64,000 nucleotides of DNA from Bacteroidia bacterium (GTDB lineage Bacteria > Bacteroidota > Bacteroidia > Flavobacteriales_E > Vicingaceae): NCBI GenBank assembly GCA_030433355.1, contig JAUIMG010000006.1, positions 59,450-123,449 on the forward strand, written 5' to 3'. The notes under the pieces were generated by a model, which had not been told where the DNA came from, ran no database searches, and worked only from the letters and a program-made list of their open reading frames with translations. The position numbers and the translations under genes are program-made. Shown one piece after another: positions 52,752-61,510 of the stretch. Numbering within the stretch: position 1 is the stretch's first letter; the number at the start of each line of letters is the position of its first letter.

Positions 52752-54791
52752 ATGAAAAGAGAGACCTCATCTACAGACCTATTGAATACTTACAAAGCCT
52801 ACCTAGGTTATTTCGTATTTATTTTTAGTGCACTCCTCTACTTGAATACATGGAATCATTCTTTTGCTTTAGATGATTATTCTGTTATTCTGGAGCATTC
52901 TCATGTTCAGAATGGATGGAAAGGAATTCCAGATATTTTAACTACCAACTACAGAAATGGACAGTCTGGTTTTAATGATGGTTTATACAGGCCTTTGAGT
53001 TTAGTGAGCTTTGCAGTAGAGAAAGAACTGTTTGACGGCAATCCTAGAGTTAGTCATTCTATTAATATTTTACTTTATGCCTTTTCCTGCTTTCTTCTAT
53101 TTATTGGACTAAAACAAGTTTTCAGAAAGTACCCTTTACTTATTCCTCTCACTATTGCATTACTATTTGCGGCCAACCCAATTCATACAGAGGTTGTAGC
53201 AAATATAAAAGGAAGAGACGACCTCTTTTCTTTATTGGGTTTTGCAGCTAGCCTTTATTTTTCTTTGAGGCTCATTCGCACCGAAAAGTCAGTTTATTGG
53301 ATGGGTATTCTATTGAGCTTCCTTTTTGCATTACTGAGCAAGGAGAGCAGTATTGTTTATTGTGGAGCTATTCCAATCCTGCTTTTGATGGACAAGGAAG
53401 TAAATTGGAAAAAATTAATCCCTTTAACTACAACCTTAACAGCACTTTCTATTGCCTTCTTTTTTCTACGTTGGCAGATTGTGCATGCTATGCCCAACCC
53501 TATAGATGAAGGTAATTTTAGTTTATTAAACAATCCTATTGCGGCAGCAAATGATTGGAAGTTAAAATGGGGATCTATCTTTGCCCTACAAATCACCTTT
53601 CTTCAAAAACTACTTTTCCCTCTTGAACTAATTCATGATTATTCCTACAATCAAATTCCATTAAACTCCATTTTATCTCTTAAAGGAATAGCAGGCTTGC
53701 TTTTGTATCTGTTTCTTCTTTTTTCTGCAATTTATTACAGTCTAAGAAACAAAATACTTGGTTTTGGTATCGCTTTGTATTTAGTATTAACACTCATCGC
53801 CTCCCAGATATTCTTACAGATCGGAGTTCACTTTGCTGAACGACTTTTGTTTATGCCAGTCTTGGCATTTGCAATCCTTTTAATTCTTTTGATTTATGAG
53901 AGTTCTTCTCAGAAAAACTTTAAAAAGCTTCAAAAGCAACTGTTTCTATTTAGCCTTCTAATTCTAGTTCTTTTTGGATTAAAAACTAGCCAACGAAATA
54001 AAGACTGGAAAAGTAATTTAAGCCTTTATGAAGCAGACATTTCAAAAGCAGAAAGTAGTGCAAGAGCGAATTATAATTTAGGTACTGAGCTTTCTGAGAT
54101 GGCAATGCTTTCTTCCAATACCAAAACCATTCAATCTAGATTAAATCAATCCGCCTTTTATCTGCAAAGAGCTTTAGAAATTTATCCGGACTACCTAGAC
54201 GCTGCTAACAATTTAGGAATAGTGTATAAGAGTCTTAAGCAAGGAGCTAAAGCTGTAGAGCTGTATCTAAACAATATTGCTAAAGACCCTGACTATACCA
54301 AGAATTATTACAATTTAGCCACTGCTTATTTCGATTTAAAGCAATATGAAAACTGTATTCGCAGCATGCAACAATACGTTCAAAGAGTTCCCAATGCTGC
54401 AAGTGCTTATCTAATCATGGGGCAAGCAGCAGGCAATTTGAATCAATTTAAAAGGGCGAGTGGATTTCTAAATCAAGCTTTAAGTATTGAGCCAAATAAT
54501 TTAGAAGTGCTCAACTTTTTAGGCATGGCCTATGGTATTCAAAAAGACTATGCCAATGCAGAAAGGGTATTTCATAAAATCTTACAGTTAAAGCCCAATG
54601 ACCAACAAACGCTGTTAAATCTTTCTATCAATTATCATGAACAAGGCAAACTAGAACAAGAAGTAAACAGCTTAAAAAGTCTATTGCGTTTTTATCCGAA
54701 TAATACAGCTGCACTGCAACAGATTATTTTTACACTAGAGGCACTTGGAAGAACGGAAGAAGCCCAAAATTATCGTTCGAAGATGCAATAA
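52752..54791 (+). CDS. TMTC-like membrane protein with TPR repeats
   Basis: A 679-residue protein. The N-terminal two thirds hold about ten membrane helices in a GT-C-type layout, with the acidic pair [12 protein letters not shown] in the first loop, as in dolichyl-phosphate-mannose transferases. The C-terminal part (about residues 430-679) is a TPR array ([69 protein letters not shown]). This plan matches eukaryotic TMTC O-mannosyltransferases and their bacterial relatives, so it may glycosylate exported proteins; that is inferred. Its start overlaps the unused upstream ATG of rocD. Confidence 0.82.
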   Translation: MKRETSSTDLLNTYKAYLGYFVFIFSALLYLNTWNHSFALDDYSVILEHSHVQNGWKGIPDILTTNYRNGQSGFNDGLYRPLSLVSFAVEKELFDGNPRVSHSINILLYAFSCFLLFIGLKQVFRKYPLLIPLTIALLFAANPIHTEVVANIKGRDDLFSLLGFAASLYFSLRLIRTEKSVYWMGILLSFLFALLSKESSIVYCGAIPILLLMDKEVNWKKLIPLTTTLTALSIAFFFLRWQIVHAMPNPIDEGNFSLLNNPIAAANDWKLKWGSIFALQITFLQKLLFPLELIHDYSYNQIPLNSILSLKGIAGLLLYLFLLFSAIYYSLRNKILGFGIALYLVLTLIASQIFLQIGVHFAERLLFMPVLAFAILLILLIYESSSQKNFKKLQKQLFLFSLLILVLFGLKTSQRNKDWKSNLSLYEADISKAESSARANYNLGTELSEMAMLSSNTKTIQSRLNQSAFYLQRALEIYPDYLDAANNLGIVYKSLKQGAKAVELYLNNIAKDPDYTKNYYNLATAYFDLKQYENCIRSMQQYVQRVPNAASAYLIMGQAAGNLNQFKRASGFLNQALSIEPNNLEVLNFLGMAYGIQKDYANAERVFHKILQLKPNDQQTLLNLSINYHEQGKLEQEVNSLKSLLRFYPNNTAALQQIIFTLEALGRTEEAQNYRSKMQ

Positions 54792-54809
54792 GAGCTGAAT
54801 TAGAAAAGT

Positions 54810-54817
54810 TACTTTTG
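54810..54817 (+). promoter_or_regulatory. -7 element for rlmD, leaderless arrangement
   Basis: TACTTTTG on the plus strand, then CCGA and the ATG at 54822, the same N4 spacing as marR and guaA. Confidence 0.6.
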
Positions 54818-54821
54818 CCGA

Positions 54822-56252
54822 ATGGGAAGAAAAAGAAAAGCCTATCCGATTTACAAAGAGGTAACTATTATAGACACTGCTGCTGAAGGTAAGTCTATGG
54901 CTAAGATAGATGAGAAAGTAGTTTTTGTTCCACTTACCGTGCCAGGAGATGTAGTGGATATTCAAATCAATCGCAAGAGAAGGAGATTTATGGAAGGAAA
55001 AGCCATTCATTTTCATCATTATTCTGATAAAAGAGTGGAACCATTTTGTGAGCACTTTGGAGTTTGCGGCGGTTGCAAATGGCAATTATTGAGCTATGAA
55101 GATCAATTGGCCAATAAAGCAAGAACGGTTAAAGATTCTATTGAAAGAATTGGCAAGCAAGAAAACCCTCCTCTTCTTCCAATAATAGCTGCACCAGAAA
55201 CACAATTCTATCGCAATAAACTTGAATTTACCTTCTCCAATAAAGAGTGGCTTACGCAAGAGCAAATAGACAGTGGCGAAGACTTTGAAAATAGAAATGC
55301 CTTGGGTTTTCACATTCCTGGTCGCTTTGATAAAATACTAGATATTAAAAAATGTTGGTTGCAAGGAGAGCCATCCAATAGCATTAGACTTTGGGTTAAA
55401 GAATATGCGATAAATCAGGAGTTAGCATTTTTTGATTTAAGAGAGCAAACCGGCTTTTTAAGAAACCTAATCATTAGAACTTCATCCAATGGAGAAGTAA
55501 TGTGTGTTTTTGCTTTTGCTAAAGAAGATAAAGCAAAAAGAGAAGCATTGCTAAAAGCCTTCCACGAAGCTTTTCCGCAAGTGAACTCTTTGTTATATGT
55601 AATTAATGAAAAAAGAAACGACACGATTGGAGATTTAGAAATAGAAACTTTCCAAGGTGCCGATTATATTGTGGAAGAAATGCCTTCTTACGATAGAGAG
55701 AAAATCTTAAAATTTAAGATTGGACCAAAATCTTTTTATCAAACCAATTCGGTGCAGGCGCATGCCCTATATCGTTTAGCTGCCGATTTTGCTGAAATAC
55801 AGAAAGATGAAATAGTTTACGACCTATATACCGGAACGGGAACCATTGCACAGTTTATTGCATCACAAGCAAAAGAAGTAATAGGAATTGAATATGTAGA
55901 AGCAGCTATTGAAGATGCTAAGAAAAATGCTGAAGTAAATGGCATTGAGAATACGCAGTTCTTTGCGGGGGATATGAAAGACATCTTTACACCTGCCTTT
56001 CTTAAAACACATGGCAATGCAGATGTTGTAATTACCGACCCACCTAGAGCAGGGATGCATGCCGATGTGATTGACTCTTTAATAACCTCCAAGGCAAATC
56101 GGATTGTGTACATAAGTTGTAATCCTGCTACACAGGCTAGAGACATTGAAGTGCTTTCTGAGCATTATAGCTTAGAAAAAATTCAGGGTGTTGATATGTT
56201 TCCGCAGACACATCATGTAGAAAGTGTTGCATTATTAAAAAGAAAAGTATGA
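54822..56252 (+). CDS. rlmD: 23S rRNA (uracil1939-C5)-methyltransferase, RlmD type
   Basis: Methylates a uracil in 23S rRNA with SAM. The 476 residues have a TRAM-like N-terminal part (YKEVTIIDTAAEGKSMAKIDEKVVFVPLTVPGDVVDIQI) and the iron-sulfur cysteine cluster EPFCEHFGVCGGCKWQ (a fourth Cys is likely at KKCWLQGE). The class I methyltransferase part has YDLYTGTGTIAQFIA and the catalytic Cys in RIVYISCNPATQARDI. RlmD and RlmC/TrmA relatives differ little, so the rRNA position is the most probable assignment. It probably leads an operon with the two following genes. Confidence 0.9.
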   Translation: MGRKRKAYPIYKEVTIIDTAAEGKSMAKIDEKVVFVPLTVPGDVVDIQINRKRRRFMEGKAIHFHHYSDKRVEPFCEHFGVCGGCKWQLLSYEDQLANKARTVKDSIERIGKQENPPLLPIIAAPETQFYRNKLEFTFSNKEWLTQEQIDSGEDFENRNALGFHIPGRFDKILDIKKCWLQGEPSNSIRLWVKEYAINQELAFFDLREQTGFLRNLIIRTSSNGEVMCVFAFAKEDKAKREALLKAFHEAFPQVNSLLYVINEKRNDTIGDLEIETFQGADYIVEEMPSYDREKILKFKIGPKSFYQTNSVQAHALYRLAADFAEIQKDEIVYDLYTGTGTIAQFIASQAKEVIGIEYVEAAIEDAKKNAEVNGIENTQFFAGDMKDIFTPAFLKTHGNADVVITDPPRAGMHADVIDSLITSKANRIVYISCNPATQARDIEVLSEHYSLEKIQGVDMFPQTHHVESVALLKRKV

Positions 56253-56833
56253 AGCCAGTTACAGATTGGGAAAAACGCTATCAAGAAGGAAACACCGGAT
56301 GGGATTTAGGAGAAGTAAGTACTCCTTTGAAAGATTATTTTGACCAATTAGAAAACAAAGAATTAAGGATTCTAATTCCCGGTGCCGGCAATGCTTATGA
56401 AGCAGCTTATTTGCATGAAAAAGGATTTAACAATGTCTTTGTTTTAGACCTCGCCCCTAGTCCATTAAAGCAATTTCAAGAAAAGTATCCAGATTTTCCT
56501 AGTGATAATTTAATCCAAGCCAATTTCTTTGATCATAAAGAAAAATATGACTTAATAGTAGAGCAAACTTTCTTTTGCGCCATTGACCCTAAGCATAGGC
56601 AGGAATACGCTAAAAAAAGTCATTCGCTTTTGAAAGAAAAAGGAAAACTAATTGGTCTACTTTGGTCTGTAGAGTTGAATACAGATAAACCACCCTTTGG
56701 TGGAAATAAGGAAGAATATTTAGGCTATTTTCAGCCCTATTTTGAATTTAAAACCTTCGAAAATGCTTACAATTCTATTCGCCCAAGAGCAGATCGAGAG
56801 TTGTTTTTAATAGCAGAACGAAAATCAATTTAG
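56249..56833 (+). CDS. TPMT-family methyltransferase
   Basis: A 194-residue SAM-dependent methyltransferase of the thiopurine/thiocyanate type. Signatures are WEKRYQEGNTGWDLGEVSTPLKDYFDQL, RILIPGAGNAYEAAYLHEKGFNNVFVLDLAPSPLKQF, and LIVEQTFFCAIDPKHRQEYAKK. The family acts on small thiols, selenium or other nucleophiles, and the substrate here is unknown. Its ATGA overlaps the rlmD stop. Confidence 0.9.
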   Translation: MKPVTDWEKRYQEGNTGWDLGEVSTPLKDYFDQLENKELRILIPGAGNAYEAAYLHEKGFNNVFVLDLAPSPLKQFQEKYPDFPSDNLIQANFFDHKEKYDLIVEQTFFCAIDPKHRQEYAKKSHSLLKEKGKLIGLLWSVELNTDKPPFGGNKEEYLGYFQPYFEFKTFENAYNSIRPRADRELFLIAERKSI

Positions 56834-56854
56834 CATTGCTTATTTTTGGAGGAA

Positions 56855-57370
56855 ATGAATAAGACAGCAGAACAATCTAAAATTCTTAACCACATTAAGA
56901 TTCAGCAGAAGATAAGCAGAATAGCTTATCAAATCTATGAAGACCACTACTTGGAAGAGGAAATTATAGTTATTGGTATTGTGAATAATGGGTATTTGTT
57001 TGCGGAGAAAATAGTGAAAGAGCTGAAGAAGATTTCCCCACTCACAATTACTTTGGCCAAGCTGAATATTGATAAGAAGGAGCCCCTTAATAATGAAATT
57101 AAGCTAAGTATCTCTGCAGAGAAATTAGAAAATGCTGCTTTGATAGTTGTAGACGATGTTTTAAACTCAGGAAGAACAATGATGTATAGTTTGAATAGCT
57201 TTTTGCAGAACCCTGTAAAATCTATTGCAATTGCAGTATTGATAGATCGCTCGCACAAGCGATTTCCTGTAAAAGCTAATTATGTAGGACTTTCTCTTTC
57301 AACCACGCTACAAGACCATATAGAAGTAGATTTAGAAAACCCTAAAGACAATGCTGCTTATTTGGTTTAG
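56855..57370 (+). CDS. Phosphoribosyltransferase-domain protein
   Basis: A 171-residue type I phosphoribosyltransferase fold. The PRPP loop is ALIVVDDVLNSGRTMMYSLN, with the preceding IIVIGIVNNGYLFAEKI and a hood near PLTITLAKLNI. It resembles PyrR-like regulators or uracil/hypoxanthine PRTases without a clear match. The start is ATG at 56855, preceded by GGAGGAA, one of the few good Shine-Dalgarno sites in the window; a TTG nine bases upstream overlaps that site. Convergent with aroK, sharing four bases. Confidence 0.82.
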   Translation: MNKTAEQSKILNHIKIQQKISRIAYQIYEDHYLEEEIIVIGIVNNGYLFAEKIVKELKKISPLTITLAKLNIDKKEPLNNEIKLSISAEKLENAALIVVDDVLNSGRTMMYSLNSFLQNPVKSIAIAVLIDRSHKRFPVKANYVGLSLSTTLQDHIEVDLENPKDNAAYLV

Positions 57371-57873
57371 GCCTTAATCAAATGGATAATTTCATTGCTT
57401 GTGGGTTTATTGGAAGCTAAGACAAAACTAGCTTTCTCGTAATAAGGCTCTCTCAATTTTAAGGTATTTGTAACAAAATCAGACAATTCTGTTTCGTTCA
57501 AATCACTAATTAAAGGTCGCTTAGCAGATTTCTCTTTTAATCTTCCAATGAGGTATTTGGGTTCTACTTTCAAATAAATGGAAGTTCCATTTTTTAGGAT
57601 AAAGGATAAATTGTCTTCAAAAACGGGTGTTCCACCCCCCAAAGCAATGACAATCAATTCTTTCAAGGGCAATTCTCTCAGGTATTTAGCTTCTAATTTC
57701 CTAAAGCCTGCTTCTCCCCTTTCTTCAAAAATTTGGGGTATACTTTTTCCTTCTTTTATTTCAATTTCTTTATCCAAATCAATAAAAGGAACTGCTAACT
57801 TTTTAGCCAATTTCTTTCCCAAGCGGCTTTTGCCGGAAGACATAAATCCCATTAAAAAAATTGGAGAGTTCAT
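57367..57873 (-). CDS. aroK: Shikimate kinase
   Basis: Phosphorylates shikimate with ATP, a step to chorismate and aromatic amino acids. The 168 residues are standard. Walker A is FMSSGKSRLGKKLA, shikimate contacts include PFIDLDKEIEIKEG, the Walker B-like LIVIALGGGTPVF, and the lid RLKEKSAKRPLI. It starts on the last base of the short-chain dehydrogenase stop (TAATG overlap), so the two are translated together. Other shikimate genes are not nearby. Confidence 0.95.
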   Translation of the reverse strand: MNSPIFLMGFMSSGKSRLGKKLAKKLAVPFIDLDKEIEIKEGKSIPQIFEERGEAGFRKLEAKYLRELPLKELIVIALGGGTPVFEDNLSFILKNGTSIYLKVEPKYLIGRLKEKSAKRPLISDLNETELSDFVTNTLKLREPYYEKASFVLASNKPTSNEIIHLIKA

Positions 57874-58679
57874 TACTTTAAAGGAGAGTTGGGCTCTTGC
57901 TTTAATCTATTGTAAACTATTCTGCGGATTAAATTTGGCATCCATTTATTCAGAAAAACGACTAACTTACCATCTCTACTTAAGATAATTCTATTTTTTC
58001 TTTTGCTTATAGCAGTATAAAGTAACTCAGCTACTTCTTCAGCTCGCATTATTTTTCCTTCTTCCAATGGAGACTTTTTTTGCTTGCTTCCGTCAGCCAT
58101 CCTAGCATTTTCTCGAATAGAAGAAGAAGTAAAACCAGGACTAGCAATCAAAACGTGAAGATGGTTGGCCAAATTTTCTGTTCTCAGAGATTCTAAAAAG
58201 CCGTGCATGGCAAATTTAGAGGCAGAATAAGCTGTTCTTGCAGGTAGTCCAATAAATCCTGCAATAGAAGAAACACCAACTACAGAACCCCTTGTTTTTA
58301 AAAGATGTGGAAGCGCAAATTTGGTGCAGTATACCATACCCCAAAAATTTACATCCATTACCTCTTTAATTACCTTAAGATCGGTATCATTAAATAAAGC
58401 TCGCATAGAAATACCTGCATTATTCACCAAAACGTCTAAATGGCCATAATTGCTAACACCCATTTCTATAAAGCGTTTACAATCTGCTTCTACAGAAACA
58501 TCTGCTCTAACAGTAACTACTTCAGCACCCTTTGCTTTTATTAGCTCGGCTACTTCTTCTAATTTTTGTTCATTACGAGCAGCAATCAACAGTTTAGAGC
58601 CTTTGCTGGCAAACTCTAATGCAATTGCTCTTCCAATTCCGGAAGAAGCTCCCGTAACAGCTACTACTTTATTTTTCAT
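57873..58679 (-). CDS. Short-chain dehydrogenase/reductase
   Basis: A 268-residue NAD(P)-dependent SDR. The cofactor motif is VVAVTGASSGIGRAIALEFA, the structural motif NNAGIS is present, and the active-site Ser and YxxxK are in VVGVSSIAGFIGLPARTAYSASKFAMHGF. The C-terminal tail is basic and hydrophobic (LVVFLNKWMPNLIRRIVYNRLK), suggesting membrane contact, as in the DHRS7-like subgroup. The substrate is unknown. It precedes aroK with a one-base overlap. Confidence 0.92.
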   Translation of the reverse strand: MKNKVVAVTGASSGIGRAIALEFASKGSKLLIAARNEQKLEEVAELIKAKGAEVVTVRADVSVEADCKRFIEMGVSNYGHLDVLVNNAGISMRALFNDTDLKVIKEVMDVNFWGMVYCTKFALPHLLKTRGSVVGVSSIAGFIGLPARTAYSASKFAMHGFLESLRTENLANHLHVLIASPGFTSSSIRENARMADGSKQKKSPLEEGKIMRAEEVAELLYTAISKRKNRIILSRDGKLVVFLNKWMPNLIRRIVYNRLKQEPNSPLK

Positions 58680-58713
58680 AAGGCATCGGCAAGATAACCA
58701 AAGTTCTAATGAT

Positions 58714-58721
58714 TAGCTTTG
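58714..58721 (+). promoter_or_regulatory. -7 element for the GNAT-like gene
   Basis: TAGCTTTG on the plus strand, 27 bases before the ATG at 58749. It overlaps the TTG of the longer frame, ruling that start out. Confidence 0.55.
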
Positions 58722-58748
58722 CATTCTTTTATCAAAATTACCATTAGG

Positions 58749-59909
58749 ATGTCAATCATTGAAGTTAAGGATGCAAAAACTGAAAAAGAGTTTTACCAAA
58801 TCCCTTTTAAGATTTACAAAAATGACCCACATTGGGTGCCACATTTAAAGCAAGACTTGCAAAAAGTTTTTGATTCGGAGAAGAATAAATTTTTCCGCCA
58901 TGGTGAATTGAGCCGTTGGATAATTCAAAAAGATGGGAAAACCTTAGGAAGAATTGCTGCCTTTGTAAATGAAAAAAAGAACAAAGGAAATGGCGAACGC
59001 TTGGGAGGAATTGGCTTCTTTGAAGCAGTTGATGATAAAGAAATAGCATTTGCCCTTTTTGATAAGGCAAAAGAATGGCTTCAAGAAAGAAAGATAGATA
59101 TCATTGAAGGACCTGTTAATTTTGGAGAAAAGGATAAGTTTTGGGGACTGATTATTGAAAACTTCAACTACCCACCTTATTATAATCAAAATTACAATCC
59201 CGATTACTACGTAAAGTTTTTTGAAGATTATGGATTTAAGGTATATTATGACCAGTATATCTATTACCGAAAAGTAGCTGATGACTTGCTACCCATTCAC
59301 AAGCAGAAGGCAGAAAGAATAAGAAACGACCCAAAGTTTACTTTTGAGACTATCCAAAAAAATAATATGGAGAAGTATGCAGAAGACTTCAGAACCATAT
59401 ACAACAGAGCTTGGGTAAAGCATGAAAATTTTAGTGGCATGGAAAAAAGACAAGCCATGACCATTATGAAATCTATAAAACCAATTTTAGATGAAGATTT
59501 AATTTACTTTGCTTACCACGATGGCAAGCCTGCTGGCTTCTTTATTGCATTGCCTGAAATAAATAGAATTTTCAAATATGTAAATGGCAATTTAAATTGG
59601 TGGGGAAAGCTTAAATTTTTGTACCATCAAAAAACTGGCAGCTGCAAAACTTTCTTTGGTTTAGCTTTTGGAATAGATCCAGATTTCCAAGGAAAAGGCT
59701 TGGAAGGAGCCATTTTTGACGAATGCAAAAGAATACTGCAATCGAAAAATAAATATGAAGACGTAGTGATAACCTGGATTGGTGATTTTAATCCTAAAAT
59801 GATTCGAATAATCGAAAATTTAGGGGCAACTAAGCTAAGAACAATGGCCACTTATAGATACCTAATGGATAGAGAAGCGCCATTTAAGCGCATGAAAGCT
59901 ATAGATTAA
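58749..59909 (+). CDS. GNAT-like acyltransferase-domain protein
   Basis: A 386-residue cytosolic protein, widely kept in Bacteroidota but uncharacterised. The N-terminal part (EVKDAKTEKEFYQIPFKIYKNDPHWVPHLKQDLQKVFDSEKNKFFRHGELSRWIIQKDGKTLGRIAAFVN) and the C-terminal FFGLAFGIDPDFQGKGLEGAIFDECKRILQSKNKYEDVVITWIGDFNPKMIRIIENLGATKLRTMATYRYLMD look like GNAT folds, including an acetyl-CoA-binding DFQGKGLEGAIFDE motif. The start is ATG at 58749, after a -7 element. The acyl acceptor is unknown. Confidence 0.82.
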   Translation: MSIIEVKDAKTEKEFYQIPFKIYKNDPHWVPHLKQDLQKVFDSEKNKFFRHGELSRWIIQKDGKTLGRIAAFVNEKKNKGNGERLGGIGFFEAVDDKEIAFALFDKAKEWLQERKIDIIEGPVNFGEKDKFWGLIIENFNYPPYYNQNYNPDYYVKFFEDYGFKVYYDQYIYYRKVADDLLPIHKQKAERIRNDPKFTFETIQKNNMEKYAEDFRTIYNRAWVKHENFSGMEKRQAMTIMKSIKPILDEDLIYFAYHDGKPAGFFIALPEINRIFKYVNGNLNWWGKLKFLYHQKTGSCKTFFGLAFGIDPDFQGKGLEGAIFDECKRILQSKNKYEDVVITWIGDFNPKMIRIIENLGATKLRTMATYRYLMDREAPFKRMKAID

Positions 59910-59967
59910 ATTGATTATCAGCAAGTTACAAAGATAAAAAAAATAGTGTAAAAAGCTATAAATTCTT

Positions 59968-59998
59968 TTTGTCAGTTTATTTAAAGCAGATATATTTG
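59968..59998 (+). promoter_or_regulatory. Complete promoter of tRNA-Lys
   Basis: TTTG at 59968-59971 and TATATTTG at 59991-59998 with 19 bases between, the full -33/-7 pattern of Bacteroidota housekeeping promoters, ending 19 bases before the tRNA. Confidence 0.75.
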
Positions 59999-60017
59999 CA
60001 GTCCGAATTTTTCGGAT

Positions 60018-60090
60018 GACTTGTTAGCTCAGCTGGTAGAGCACATCCCTTTTAAGGATGGGGTCCTGGGTTCGAACCCCAGACAAGTCA
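60018..60090 (+). tRNA. tRNA-Lys (anticodon TTT)
   Basis: A 73-base cloverleaf. The acceptor stem GACTTGT pairs with ACAAGTC, the D arm is GCTC-AGCTGGTA-GAGC, the anticodon arm is CATCC-CTTTTAA-GGATG with TTT as anticodon, and the T arm is CTGGG-TTCGAAC-CCCAG; the discriminator is A. CCA is not encoded. The promoter is directly upstream and a terminator hairpin directly downstream. Confidence 0.97.
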
Positions 60091-60099
60091 CAAAAGCAG

Positions 60100-60128
60100 A
60101 AATCCTCGCCATTCAGGTGAGGATTTTT
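60100..60128 (+). terminator. Terminator after tRNA-Lys
   Basis: AAATCCTCGCC pairs with GGTGAGGATTT (one G-T pair) around ATTCA, followed by a T run. Confidence 0.85.
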
Positions 60129-60237
60129 GGTTTTATAACATTGTTTAATGGGGTGAGAAGTTTATACTGAGCGACGAAGGAGTCGAAGTAAACCCCAGAT
60201 TTATTCTTCGAAGCAGAGCAAAGAAGAACTTTCAATT

Positions 60238-60269
60238 AAAATCCTCGCCTTTTTAGGTGGGGATTTTTT
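60238..60269 (+). terminator. Second, near-identical terminator hairpin
   Basis: AAAATCCTCGCC pairs with GGTGGGGATTTT around TTTTTA, then Ts. It repeats the stem of the hairpin at 60100 and has no gene of its own upstream, which suggests a local duplication. Confidence 0.7.
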
Positions 60270-60351
60270 GTTTGTTGCTAGATCTAGCTTAAACCTTTTC
60301 CTTTTATTATTTTTAAGGGGTAAAATGAATCTTTTAATACCCAATAAAACT

Positions 60352-60391
60352 TATCCGATTTTAAACGTTTATAAACGTTTAAAATCGGATA
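60352..60391. repeat. 40-bp perfect palindrome
   Basis: The arm TATCCGATTTTAAACGTTTA is followed directly by its reverse complement, with the centre at 60371/60372. There is no loop, so in single strands it would form a tall hairpin; there is no T tract to make it a terminator. Confidence 0.85.
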
Positions 60392-60408
60392 CACACTTAA
60401 TAATCAGA

Positions 60409-60424
60409 GGTTTAAACTTAAACC
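60409..60424. repeat. Short inverted repeat
   Basis: GGTTTAA and TTAAACC with two bases between, located between the two longer palindromes. Confidence 0.5.
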
Positions 60425-60442
60425 CAATAAATACATAAGGTA

Positions 60443-60468
60443 GATAAAGTGCATTAATGCACTTTATC
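60443..60468. repeat. 26-bp perfect palindrome next to the first unit core
   Basis: The arm GATAAAGTGCATT is followed by its reverse complement. It contains AGTGCATT, as in the junction left arms (TATAGTGCATTG), and leads into CCCTACGTTG, like the junction right end AGTAAACGTTG. It looks like a junction that has lost its middle, or an array-start site. Confidence 0.65.
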
Positions 60469-60473
60469 CCTAC

Positions 60474-60482
60474 GTTGGCAAA
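60474..60482 (+). repeat. Start core of cassette-like unit 1
   Basis: GTTGGCAAA, exactly the reverse complement of TTTGCCAAC at 61322-61330 at the end of the same unit. Confidence 0.7.
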
Positions 60483-61510
60483 CATTAGATTGAATCTTGA
60501 AACTTTTTATAAAATATTTTTTTGGACCCATTTCAGCTTTGTTCTTATTGAGCTGTTCAAACGAGCCTCTTCCTAACCAGATTATTAAAGACAGGAAGCC
60601 ACGTACTGACCTATTTGACTTTCAAAAATATTTATATGTGAGTGATGACTCAACTTTCGAGTCAATGGAGGTTGCTTTAAAGCAACCAAGAAAAGTCGTT
60701 CGTTTATCGCTTGACGATAATGATATTGATAGCTTATCATTAGAAAACTTCCAGAATTTTGAGAACTTAAAACAAGTTTCAATTTGGTCAAAGAGATTAG
60801 ACGAAATTCCAAGTTGGATAGGTGAGCTAAATCAATTGGTTTACCTTGATTTCAATTTAAGTAATCTAAATACTGTTCCAAAATCACTTTTTCGGCTTAA
60901 TAATCTAGTTGAATTGACCATTATAGGTGGAGATTTTAAAACAGTCCCTTCGGAAATTTCTCAGTTAGACAATCTCCGTAGTCTATGGCTAGCTTTCAAT
61001 CATTTAGATAGTTTACCTCAATCTATTGGCAAATTAGAAAGACTTGAAAACCTAATGATCGAATCAAATAATCTCAAATCGATTCCTGAATCTATAAGTA
61101 ATCTTGAAAGATTGGATAAGATTAGTTTTTATAATAACCTAATCTCAGACTATCCACAAAACATCAAAAACCTAAAAAAATTAAGGACTTTAAACCTTGA
61201 AGCTAATCTATTAAAGAAATCGCAATTGAAAGAGATTATGGAACTATTACCTAGTTGTAACATCTACGTTGAAGGGCAATTTAGACAGAAAGAAAAAAGT
61301 TTAAATCAAAAATAAAAACGATTTGCCAACACGCTGTATAGTGCATTGTTGGTAAGGTAGTTTGGTTAGTTTCTTCCCTATTTGAGAGTCGCAAAATCCG
61401 CTAGCGGATTTTGTAAAATGGCAAAGAAACAAAACCGCAAAGCGGTTTTTGCTAGGTGCTAAACTGAAATAGTATCTTTATCAAAACCACAACGCACCAT
61501 ACAGTAAACG
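60475..61510 (+). mobile_element. Cassette-like unit 1 (LRR lipoprotein)
   Basis: The unit runs from the TT of one G^TT core to the G of the next and carries one ORF in the plus direction. Its two ends can pair with each other over nine bases (60474-60482 with 61322-61330), as the ends of a circular integron cassette do. No integrase is visible, so mobility is inferred. Confidence 0.6.
60497..61315 (+). CDS. Leucine-rich-repeat lipoprotein
   Basis: A 272-residue lipoprotein (lipobox LFLLSC, Cys near residue 19). Residues about 65-255 carry six to eight leucine-rich repeats of the bacterial 23-residue type, for example LNQLVYLDFNLSNLNTVPKSLFRL, LDNLRSLWLAFNHLDSLPQSIGKL and LERLENLMIESNNLKSIPESISNL. 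This fold usually binds proteins. The start is TTG at 60497, 14 bases after the unit core; no ATG fits. It is the only gene of the first cassette-like unit. Confidence 0.82.
   Translation: MKLFIKYFFGPISALFLLSCSNEPLPNQIIKDRKPRTDLFDFQKYLYVSDDSTFESMEVALKQPRKVVRLSLDDNDIDSLSLENFQNFENLKQVSIWSKRLDEIPSWIGELNQLVYLDFNLSNLNTVPKSLFRLNNLVELTIIGGDFKTVPSEISQLDNLRSLWLAFNHLDSLPQSIGKLERLENLMIESNNLKSIPESISNLERLDKISFYNNLISDYPQNIKNLKKLRTLNLEANLLKKSQLKEIMELLPSCNIYVEGQFRQKEKSLNQK

Larger units (their letters stand above)
60091..60496. other. Region between tRNA-Lys and the cassette-like array
   Basis: No gene is seen in these 406 bases. They hold two terminator-like hairpins, a short TCGAAG-rich stretch (60164-60215), and three palindromes of 40, 16 and 26 bases, followed by the start core of the first cassette-like unit at 60474. 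Confidence 0.75.

Noticed and set aside
51422..52753. Longer ornithine aminotransferase starting at 52753
   Set aside because: A TAACTTTG promoter element lies between 52753 and the ATG at 52696, and family proteins begin at MLET.
60164..60215. TCGAAG-rich stretch as a second tRNA gene
   Set aside because: No cloverleaf can be drawn; only a few bases resemble a T arm.
60352..60391. 40-bp palindrome as a replication origin
   Set aside because: No DnaA-box cluster, dnaA or replication gene nearby.
61392..61413. 22-bp palindrome as a terminator of the LRR gene
   Set aside because: There is no T tract after it, and the identical sequence recurs at the same place in the next junction, so it belongs to the repeat unit.
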